The translations under genes and the position numbers were made by a program. Positions 35,824-47,300 of a stretch of DNA of 64,000 bases are shown in pieces (position 1 is the first letter of the stretch; the number at the start of each line of letters is the position of its first letter). The stretch lies in the NCBI GenBank assembly GCA_018292915.2, contig JACVVK020000017.1:1823501-1887500 (forward strand), written 5' to 3'. This DNA is from Batillaria attramentaria. Taxonomy: Eukaryota > Mollusca > Gastropoda > Batillariidae. A model generated the notes under the pieces. It saw only the letters and a list, made by a program, of their open reading frames with translations, did not search any database and was not told the origin of the DNA.

Positions 35824-36563
35824 TTTCGCATTCAAACCGGAAGTTTAATGTCTTCATCCGAAGCATAGCAGACGACAATTTGTGCACTATTTACCATTGA
35901 CCTTGATTCTGTGCAAAGAAAATTTTCCGGAAAAGAGTTAAGTAGATGCGAATAGTATCTAAACTATTCAAAAGCACAACGTATAGAGCTGTCTGTATAT
36001 AATATCTACAAAAAGTTTCCTTTCAAGGCGCTTAAACGGCGTCGAAGAGGTGCAAAAGAATGAGCAGATGAGAAAATCACTTCCGGGGTGAGCCTGAAGA
36101 ACAAAGAACAGTCCACACGTACACACACTTCTCATACAGGATTATGTCACATTCTACTAGAAAGTACTCGAAAGCAGCGAACCACGCTGACTGTTTATGT
36201 TGGCGAAGCAAACATTTTGTACAACGCTGCATAGGTGTCCGAAAAAATTATTTGAACTAATTTCCCGCCCTGTTCATAGTCTGCAGCGTGACCTTTTGCA
36301 GCCCAGTGTTCCGTACACAAAATCAATCTAGCGAACGGTTATAACCATTCTTTCTTATTTAACTAACCCGCTCTACGTATTCCATGCGTTTAACTTCCAG
36401 TGTTAGTGGTTCTAAGTTGTGATAATCGAATACAATCGCTGCCAACATTCGGACTATATTTAGTAGCGCATTGTTTGCAATGTCATTAGAAGTGATCCGG
36501 TTGCTGGGATGAGACGTTGGGCAAACCGTCTTCAACGTGAGAGTGGTGTGTTTGAGAGAAAGA
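35824..36563. promoter_or_regulatory. Divergent promoter region of TMEM244 and ATAD2
   Basis: About 740 bp separate the two head-to-head start codons. It holds two ETS-type motifs, ACCGGAAGT (36-44 of the 35800s, i.e. 35836-35844) and CACTTCCGG (36079-36087), and TTTCCCGCC (36261-36269), which fits the E2F consensus. No TATA box stands out. Human ATAD2 is an E2F target, which makes the last site plausible. Transcription starts are not known. Confidence 0.5.
36261..36269 (+). promoter_or_regulatory. E2F-like site upstream of ATAD2
   Basis: TTTCCCGCC fits the TTTSSCGC E2F core and lies about 295 bp upstream of the ATAD2 start codon. Confidence 0.4.
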
Positions 36564-39500
36564 ATGGTGCGGACAAGGCAAAGCGGGGAGGTGGAAACTG
36601 ATTCACCACCTAGGTTTCTTGCGTTAGAAGGCAAAGGGCCGAGGAAATCACGATATGAAGCAGCCGATGGCGAGGTAAGAGGAAAATGAAGCACTCAAGC
36701 TGTTGGCGCCCAATGGCCGACATTGGTAGCTGCAGGTCGTTTTTGGAAGAATCGTTTGTGCTTGGCCTGTTGGTGTTCACTTGTTTAAATTATTTTGATA
36801 AGTAGTGGTCGTTGTTTGAAGAGACCAATGGCCATTGTTAACGTGGAATATGAGAGGGTTTCTTTTCAGTATTATTTCGAACTGTACAATGCTTTCCAAA
36901 TAATGTGACCTACTGAGTGAGCTAGACGGCTGTACAGTGTTGCGGCAGCCCGCCCAGACTGGGTGATGTAATGTGAAACATTGGGTGTTTTACTGTTTGC
37001 ACTGTTTAGCCAGTGACATATTTCCTCGAAATACCAGATGCGCGAAATGTGTATGTGCTCAAATACAAGGTTTATATCCGCAATGAGCAGTTTCCCTTTC
37101 TTCTGCCGATGACGAGAGACCTGTAAATGGAAACAGTCTAGGGGAGATAACTTACTCGTAGCGTGCATGGTTACCACATGGCCAGCAGTATGAATTGCTC
37201 TGACTCTCAGACGCCAGGCGAGTTTAAGTATATATAGCTGTTGATTGTTTTGCGTTTTCAGGATGACAGTGATCACAGTGGGATTGTTTACAAGCATGAA
37301 GAACATGAAGAACACAACATATTTGAAGATAAAGTTGTGGAATCAAGACTCCGCCCTCGTGTAGGCCCAACGTATGTAGTATACTTTTTCCATTTGAGTG
37401 ATATACTTGCAGGAACGGTCATAGGTTTGCAGGGAGACTGGGAGGAGTAGTTATTTGTGTAACATTGCTTGTGAAAACATGGCTAAAGTGTCAAAATACT
37501 ACTTTTGAGTTATTAATTTTGTGTTATTAACTATACATGTCTTTCTTTGTGTGAAAGAAACAGGTTGTTTAGCTATAGTTCTTTGAAGTTTGGAGGGGCA
37601 GTGGTCAATCCATGTACCCGGTGTCTGTGTAACCTAAACCAGCTGTAGGAAACTTGCCCTATATAATAGTATATTTTACTCTTGCATTAAATTCCTTTGT
37701 TACAGAAGAGCCTACAACTATGTGTATGAAGATTCATCTGATGATGGTAAGTAACTAAGTTGTGACTGGGTTTGGTAAGTGGGCACAACACAAGGTGTTC
37801 AAAGCAAATAGGCTAACATTCTCTTTCTGACGTTACTGCACAGTACATGTAATGGCCTTGTGCAAAGGATGGGTTCCCCAAATGCACCAGTTGGTAGTTT
37901 TACATTTTCTGCCTCTGGTATCAGATTGTTTGATTTTCTTTGATACTGAGACTAGTGAGATGATAAACAGGTTGAACATGTAGGATCCTAAGACTGAGAG
38001 TTAGTGTGAGCATAAACGTACTATCTCGTAATCTGTATCTGTCTCACTGTTTGAGATGCCAGATTTTACATAGAACTTGTTCTGTTGAGCTACACAGATT
38101 TAAAAAAAAGAAAAGAAACTTCATGATTGTTCCTTGTCTCTTAGAACTTCTTTCATCAAGACGAAGGCGCTCAAGGGTGGTGAATGAGGATGTATTCAGC
38201 AGTCATCGACGCAGACGACGTGAATCTCGTAAGCATAGTTCAGATGAAGAGGAGGAGGAAGAAGAAGACCGGAAGCTATGGCGCAGCTCCAGACGACGAC
38301 AGGCATGCAAAGTGATGGAAAAGGGCCGCGAGGATGAGGTGGATGGGGCCCATGCTAGTGGGGAAGACGAAGCGGAGGAGGACGACTTCAACAACAGCGC
38401 CCTGGTGAGGCGCAGCAAGCGACTGCGGGACAAGCCTGTGCGGTATCGGTCCAAATCCGAGGCGGAGAAGAGCCTTGACAATGGGCATGGCGACGTCAAC
38501 GGTGTGGACAGGGGGAAACGGCACCGTTCAGATGATGTAGCTCATGATTCCAATGATGTAAGCTTCTGTGTAGACTTTGTAAAGATGATCTGCAGTTGGA
38601 TACCGTTTTGTCTTTTAGGCGCACTGTATTCTGAGTCACTGAATGTCACAATTAGTTTCAAACTCGGTAGAGGTTATTAGGCTTGTTTCCTAACTTTATC
38701 GGTATATCAGCATTGTGATTTCTGTTCTAGTTTCCAAGCAGTATACCTGGTTATGATTTTGTACATGTATTTAGAAATTTTTTCAGAAATTATGCAAGAC
38801 CATCAACTTGAAATTCCGATGTCACTAGTGACAGGAGGTGGTGTTCAGTGTTAGTTATCTGTTAAACTTAAGTGTAGCGTTTCTCTTGTGGTTGCTTGCT
38901 CTCATCAGCCCATTTACCCTTCACCATTTTGCACACCTTCTGAATCTTGACATTTACTTTCTGTCCATATCCAGGAATTTGATGATATGTACAGCCGCGT
39001 GAAGAGAGCTCGTCACAAGAAGAGTGACGCTGACAATCAAGACCAGTCTGCCTCAAATTCAGGTAAAACAATACAAGTTCAAGGAAGGCATTTGACTTGA
39101 TCTTTATTAACACAACAAAATCTGTTCTGAAAATTGATTCATTACTGTAGATTTTTGCACTAGCACTTGTTTAGTTATAAAGCATGTAATTGTTAAAGTA
39201 TTCCCACAGTGGTAGTTCTGGAAGTTTGAAGTTCCCTTTGGTTTTTTATGATTCGCAGAGGCATCTAATGATGAAGCCGATAAGAATGACTCCGAAAATG
39301 AGACTGAGCAAAGACGGTCCTACTCACTGCGAGAACAAAGACGAATGCCACAGCGTTATGTTGCACCTGTTGGTAAGTTGCATGCTGTTAACAAATTTAT
39401 GAGTTTAATTAATGGAACAGCACTATGATTTTATATTTTTTTTATTTATATGTAAACAGTTTTTAAAAACAAAATTAATGTTGCTACTTTTTTGTGTACA

Positions 39501-41363
39501 TTTTTGTTCATGTCTGTTCACATCGTTGTTACAGAGGAAATCAGAAGGAAATCCAAACCACAGTCACTGTTTCGAGAAACGCCTCCAAGATGCGTGAAGA
39601 AGCACACATACCGTTCCCCAGCACACCGCAGTTCTAGTAGAAATCGGTGAGTGTGTTTCTCAAACAGTATAATTTTCACATGCTAAATCGATGCGTCCTC
39701 CACATGCAGTACCACTTTCACATCAAGTTGGTGAGTGTGTTCCACATGCAGTATCACTTTCATTTTCACATGCTAAATTGGAGAGAGTGCATGCAGGATC
39801 ACTTTCACACACTGTAAAAGTATTTCTGTGATTGAATCATTTTGGAAGGGGATAGCACACTTTGCTACAAAAGCAGAATGCTAGGGTCCATTCTCCTTTT
39901 TTCACTTGTCCAGGAAGCGCCATGCACTGAATGGTAGCTCCAGCTCCACCTCTTCAGATTCTGACTCAGGTGGAGGATCCACAGACGAGCAGCGCTTCAG
40001 TCGCAGAAAAGCAAAGAGCATGGCCAAAGCCAGGTCCAGGTCCGTCATCACACTTTGCCCTCTCTTTGTACACCTGCACTACAGACTGTTTTATTCCTGT
40101 TTTCCGCCTCATAAATCTTGTTTGGTGAACACAGAAATGAACGCAAGGAAGCAGTTCAGTTTTTATGAATCTAAACATTTGAAATCCTTTCCCGTCTTTC
40201 AGAATCATGCCGCTGAACTTCACAAAGGACACAGTTCCCACCTCTGGCGTACTGAAGGATCGTGTTCGAGCTGGTGCAAGTCTTGCCGATATTGACCCAA
40301 TGGAAATTGATCGCACTGTGAGTTGATTTTGGGTTGTTTTGTGGCATATTTTGGGGAATGATTTGGGTCAACATAAAGGTTCTCTGTCAGACATCACCAT
40401 TCTGTAAAACATTTCAATTGCATAATAGCTGTTTTGCTCAAGGCTGTGTAGTGATTAACTTTTAAATTTGAAACCACAGTATCGAGGTTTGTTGGTGGCA
40501 GGAAAAGCTTTCAAACGAGGTCCAACCTGGTTTTGCTACTTAGCAGATTTAGATCTTTGGGTAGTACACAGTCACAGTTGTAACATTGACTTGATTTAAA
40601 CAGTTTTTATTCATTTTGGACAGAAAATTCACTCACACAATCAGTTTCGACAATACCGAGCACAACAAGTTAAAAACTTATAACATTGACTTGCATCCTT
40701 GCTAAACGTTCCACTGGAGTGCCTTGCAGCAGCAATGAGTGCCTCTTTTACCCAAGGTGAACCTAAGGCTTACATGACTCTTGATGTTGCAGGTAACATT
40801 TGAGAGTGTCGGTGGTCTGCAGAAGCACATCCGAACCCTGAAGGAGATGATTGTGTTCCCTCTCTTGTACCCAGAGTTCTATGAACGCTTCAAGGTTGCT
40901 CCCTCCCGGGGTGTTCTGTTTTATGGACCACCAGGTGAGTTTTCTGCAGAGCCACTACTTTGTTGGGGGGGGGGGGGGGGGGGTTGGGGTGCGGACACTA
41001 GGGTCATCTGTCACACTCAAACTCAGAGCTCCCCATAGGATTTTTTCCCAAGAGTCCAAGGACTCCCAACTGAAAAAAGTGGGAGTCCCTCGAAGTGGCG
41101 AAGCCACGAGTGCAATCTGGTACATTTTGGGCCTGGTTTTGTGAGGTGAAAACAGTAGTTTTTCAACATGTCTCATTGCTAGCTTTTGTTCCAAACAGGT
41201 GACACTTAACTTGTGTTCTTTTGAGTCTAGATGTTGCGTCAACCCTGTCCTGGAGAAAATGAAGACACTCAAAATTACTCTAAATTATGACAGAATCAGA
41301 TTCAGTGTTTCCATACACTGATTCAGTTTTTACCCCCACCCCCACTTCTCCCGTAAAGGCTAG

Positions 41364-41399
<36 letters not shown>

Positions 41400-44300
41400 A
41401 CATTTCTCTGGGCCGGGAACTGAAATACCCCCCCCCCCCCCTTCTCTCACCGCTACAGTCTACTTTTTTGGCTCCCTTGTGTAACAATGGGAGTCTATGT
41501 AATAGCCCTCCGTCGTCTGTCTGTCTGTCTGTCTGTGTGTGTGTGTGTGTGTGTGTCCAGAAAACTTTAACATTGTCGTTTTCTCAGAAACTACAAACAG
41601 CAGAGACACCAAACTTGGCATGCTGATAGACAACCATAAGACCTTTCAAAACATATCATTTTGAATGACCTTGACTCAAGGTCAAGGTCACTAACGCTGT
41701 CTGTTTGAAAATTTTACATTGGCATTTTCACGAAATCTACAAAGACCAGAGGTTTTAAACTTTGCATGATTATAGACATTGATCAGAACTTTACAGATAT
41801 ACATGTACGCAATGGCCTTGTCAAGGTCAAGGCCATACAAGCTATTTTTGTGAAACCTTAACATTGGCATTTTCTCAGAAATAAACAGCAGAGGCGCCAA
41901 ACTTGGCGTGCTGATAGACAGTGATAAGACCTATGCACACATACCATTTTAATTGACCTTGACCCAAGGTCAAGGTCATTAAAGCAGTCTGTTTGGAAAT
42001 TTTTACATTTGCATTTTTTTTCGGAATGTAGAAGAACCAGAAGTATCAAACTTTGCATGATGATAGACATTGGCAATACCTTCACTGACATACCTGTGTT
42101 CAATGACTTTTAGTCAAGGTCAAGGCCATGCAAGCTGTTTTGGGGAGGCTTTAACCTTGGCATTTTCTCTGAAACAACAAACAGTTGAGGCACCAAATAG
42201 GGCATGATGATAGACTGCAATGAGACCAACCTTTTTGTAACGCTGTCTGTTGTGAATTTTAACATTACCGTTTTCGGAGGAACTACAAATACTAGAGGCG
42301 TCAAACTTAGCATAATAATAGACATTGATGTGAGCTCATTTTAATGACCTTGACCCAAGGTCAAGGCCATGCAAACTGTTTGGGGGGAAAATTGTAATAT
42401 TGCCAGGAACTTGGAACGCCAGAGACACTTTACTTGCCGTGATGATAGTGATAAGAGCTTTACAAACATACACTTGTGAATGACCTTGACCCTTGTCACA
42501 AGGGAGCCATGGGGGCTTTTGCCTCTCTAGTTTCACTCAGGCTCTCTGCCCCCGCCCCCCACCCAACCCGTGACCTCCCCTGCACTACTCCACACTGAGA
42601 GTAATATCACCTTCCGATGTAGATCTGGCACTTGCGGATTCAGACTCGAAAGTTGGCGACATCGCGGCACTGACTTGTTCTTTGGAATCATGACCATGTT
42701 TCCTCTTGTTTGAATTTCCCTCTTCCACAATAATGTCTCTCTCTCTGTCTCCCTCCCTCTCGCCCTGCCTCTGGTTTCAACCCGCCCGAGCCAGCGAAGA
42801 GGCGACATTTTGGTGCGAAAAACAGGAAGGGATGCTACTCTCTAACACAAAGCGCGCGCATCCTTATCGCTGACGTTGAAGTTTAAATAGATTTACCAAA
42901 GATCTTGGAAACATAATTCTGATCCCAAGGTCTTTGGATTTACTCTGCAGCGTGCGCGAGCTGGCACCCGAGTCGCTCGCAGCTCAAAACACAAGACCGA
43001 TACGGCGATGCACAGTGCGTTTCAACATCGGCGGAAAACTGTTCAGCTTCGCGCAAAGCCTTCTTTGGACCAGAGAATATTATGTACACGGACGCACAGC
43101 TACATGTCCAATATCAAAATTAGTGCGTCTGTAAACTCTCTACTTTTTTCTACGTGCGTCATTTTCTTCTCTTTCTGTGTCTGAGACGCACGTTTGTGCG
43201 TTATGGGGAGCTCTGAAACTAGTCACGGTTGTTGTGTAACTTGCTAATCTTCTGTGCTGTCTTCCCATTTTGACAGGAACGGGTAAAACCCTGGTTGCCA
43301 GAGCGCTTGCAAATGAATGCAGCCGAGGTGAACAGCGTGTAGCCTTCTTCATGCGCAAGGGGGCTGACTGCCTTAGCAAGTGGGTTGGAGAAGCAGAACG
43401 CCAGCTACGTCTGCTGTTCGACAAGGTGGGTGTGGTGTCTGTGTTGTGTTGCTCTCTTGACAATGATGAGATGGGCACAGCTGTCTCATTTAGTTTTCAT
43501 TTGAAAAGGTTATGTTATCTGGTAACACCGTATGGTTGCTTGCTGTTCTGTTTGCTTAGCTTTTTATTCCAGTCTTAAAATGGTCATGATTTTGTATTTC
43601 AGGCATACGAAATGCGTCCGTCTATCATCTTCTTTGATGAGATTGACGGCTTGGCTCCAGTGCGTTCCAGCCGACAGGATCAGATCCACAGTTCTATCGT
43701 GTCCACACTCCTGGCTCTTATGGATGGTATTGATTCCCGTGGCGAGATTGTTGTCATTGGCGCCACCAATCGAATTGATGCCATCGATCCTGCCCTCCGC
43801 CGACCTGGACGCTTTGACCGCGAGTTCCATTTTCCCCTTCCCAATGTACAGGTGGGTTGCAGCACTGGGCTGTCAGACTGCGTTTGTGTCACAGTGTGCC
43901 TTAGATTTCAATGTCTTTTCTAGTCATTGTTAGTTTATAATGTTTATGTTGTGAGGTCTGTGTGAGATGTCATCTTTTCTGTTTTATGATGAAAGATCAC
44001 ATCAGATCTCAATTTTATTTCATTTTTGCAGGATCGCAAGAAAATTTTGAAGATTCATACAAAACACTGGGATCCGTCTCTTCGTCCTGAATTTATAACT
44101 GAGCTGGCAGAAAAATGTGCTGGTGAGTTCAGTTTGTTTTCTCAATAAAGAATTGCGTTTGCACACATTTTAGTAACAGCACATGTGTGAAAAACAAGTA
44201 TAAAAGACTGAGAAGTGCATGAAGGTGTGCCAATACATAAGCTTTGTGTGCTTTAGATTGATATGTTACTTTTATCTTTTATCTCAGCTACTTACTTTCC

Positions 44301-47300
44301 TTCTTTTCTGGAAACAATGACAATTTATGCAACAGCTGTTTCAAGTCTTGTAAATCAGCGTGCAGTTCCTTGTGCGCAAGTACATATGCTAATGTAGCTA
44401 AAACTAGTAAAAGAGAAGCAACGAACGAATCTTAAGTTTGTTTCCTAAGTTATTCAAGATTTTGATTTCTGATTTCTGTCAACAGGGTACTGTGGCGCTG
44501 ACATCAAATGCTTGGTGACAGAAGCAACTCAGAGTGCACTCCGCCGACACTACCCTCAGATCTACACTACCTCTGACAAGCTGCAGCTAGATGTTGCTTC
44601 CATCACACTCACTGCCCGTGACTTTGCTCACGCCCTCGCCACCATCATTCCAGCTGCTCAGCGGGCAGCTCCCAACCCTGCTGCTGCCCTCGAGCCCAGT
44701 GTGCGACCCCTGCTGCAGCGCTCATTGATCAAGCTTCAGACCACTCTAGGCAACAAGTTTCCCTTTGCTAAGCTGGACAACAGACCATCAACATCTGGAC
44801 AAGGTATTGGATAGTATCATTACTCTGTGTATATCGCACTGTTCATGAAACTACAGCGCCAACTTTTAACTTTTAATACTTTTCAGCATTAAATGTTTCT
44901 CTCACTTTATTTGAAGGAAGATGGGGTGAATTCATTGTTTGGCTTGTCTCTGAAGTTTAGACACTCTCTAAGGTCTTGAGAATTTCTTTCCCATCAACAT
45001 TACTCAACAGCTTAGTGATTACTGCTAGTACTTTGTCACCGTCTCTCTGCTCGGGGTGAAACTGTACTCAGCAGTGTTGCACATTTAAGTCGGTCCCAGG
45101 ACATTGAGCTATAAAAATTTCAAATGTCCTTATTTTTCCCACCTCAAGCGGACATTTGTCCTATTAAAATTTTTATTGCCACTAAGTAGCCAGGACACTG
45201 TGTCCTATCACTTTGCTGTTTCCAGGACACATTGTCCTATAGAAGCTGTGGAAAATGTGCAACCCTGACTCAGTTCTAGTTCTGGTCTAAATGCAGGTTG
45301 TAGCAACAGTGCCCCAGCCGAGGACAAGCCTGCTGCAGAAATGGAACTTGCCAGTGATGAAGATGAAGACTTGCCCTCAATCTTCACAGCCACAGGCAAA
45401 AGCCATCGGCCCGTCAGCACACATGTTGTCTCTCCAGCTACTTTCTTGGGATTCTCAACGTAAGTGTTTGTGAGCATGTCTACCGGCATGTAAAAAGAGT
45501 GCAAGAGCGAGGAACGTGATGGGTGCTTAGGTCCTTTTCCAGATGATGGTACTTTGTACCTTATGCTCCATGGTTAGTGCCTTGCCATCTTTTTTTGTTG
45601 CTGACAAGTCATCAGTTCACATACCTTGAATTGTTGAAATTGTGATAGACTGCTCAAACATGAACAAAAGAAAAAAGCGATAATGACTTGTCACTAATAT
45701 TAATGCAGGTAACTCCCCCCCATCTCCCCCCCCCCCCCCCCAAAAAAAAAAAAGAAAAAAAGAAAAAAGAAAGGAAAATTGTGCTGTTTTGTGCCTGTCT
45801 GTCATCTTCTAAATCTGAATCAAAGTGACTGAACAAACTCTCACTTTATTGATGGCATTTCTATGCAATGACTCTGCAGTAATTGATGATGCTGATTGTT
45901 CTGTTGGTTGACAGAAGTTCCAGTAGCTTCCCCACACTGTTCCGGCCCCGCATGCTGGTGTCGGGTGTGGCTGGCCAGGGGCAGACAGTTCATCTGGCAC
46001 CTGCTGCTCTACATCTGGTCGAACATCTGCCTGTCCACACCCTCAGTTCTTCCACCCTCTTTGCTGCCTCAGCCAAGATGCCTGAGGAGGCTTGTGCTGC
46101 AGTTAGTACAGTTGTTATTATGATTTACAACACTTCTCAAGCATTTTTCACTAATGTGTGTAACCAGAGTAACTCCATGTCAGATCTTGTCAGGTACTAC
46201 AGCGTCTGGTTCACCTAGATAAATTCATCGTGATGGCATGATTTGCTCTGTGGAGTAAAAATCCATTTGAACATGGTCAGCTCCCAAACTTGCCCTTTGG
46301 CAGATTTTCGCGTTTGTCTCACCAATTTCTGCTCAACAAAAAGTCATTTCTGTGGAGGGAAACATCACTGTTCATATCAGGGGAAAAACCATTTACTTTT
46401 CTGTAAAATTGAACATCAGAGTGAACCAGACTGCATCTTTATTTTGCCCCATTAGTATGTGGTGGTGTTCATTCGGAAATGTCTCCTTTTCTCCGTGCAG
46501 GTCTTCCATGAAGCAAAGCGCACAGCTCCCAGTGTCATCTACATGCCATATGTGAATGAGCTGTGGGGAGTTGTCAGTGACTGCCTGCGAGTGACATTCC
46601 TGTCACTGGTGCGTGGCATGAACCCCTCAACTCCTATCCTGCTGTTTGCCACCAGTGAGACACCCTACAGAGACCTGGACACTCAGCTGAAGGCTTTGTT
46701 CAGCATGGCTGGGGGAGAAGTTGTGGAGGTGGAGGGACCAACAGCCGAAGAGAGACGTCAGTATTTCACTGACCTTATCCTGAACCAGGCAATCCGCCCA
46801 CCCCCAACCCGGAAGCAGGCTGGTAGGTGTCCTTCATGTTTTTGTTTCATCTCCCTGGCAGTTCTTTTGTGAACACTCACTTGTTACCTGTGTTGTTGCT
46901 TTTGGTATCCTAACCTCGTTTGTCTTTTCCTTATTTGTGCTGGCATTTTCTTGTTTCCCCATCTTTGACATTACCCAGATGTGGTGGAAAAGGACATTAA
47001 ACTCCCAAACACCGCCACCACCCCCCACCCAGCGTCTTTTCTTGTGCTGCACATTAACCCACTGTTCAGTATTGTGTTGTGTTTAGATTCCACTTCCAGC
47101 AGTATGTCCTGTAGTGAAAGAAGCACACAGCTCATACCAGTGGGTGACTGGTACTCAGACACTTAGGCTGATATCACACCGGAGCATTTTTAGTCTAATT
47201 TTTCCTGGAGCATGTTTTGAGCTGTTCTCCATGTTTGTTTCAACAAAAACCTCCATGTGTCATGAGCCTTGGCAGAGTCAAAGATCCACACTTGTTTAAG

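Larger units (their letters stand above)
41024..43215. mobile_element. 2.2-kb DNA transposon, no transposase, containing a nested element
   Basis: Perfect 14-bp inverted ends CAGAGCTCCCCATA (41024-41037) and TATGGGGAGCTCTG (43202-43215) are flanked by AAACT (41019-41023 and 43216-43220). About half of it is another element (41469-42509). The rest includes C-runs and a GC-richer segment (42840-43020) with no recognisable protein. Superfamily not assigned. Confidence 0.8.
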
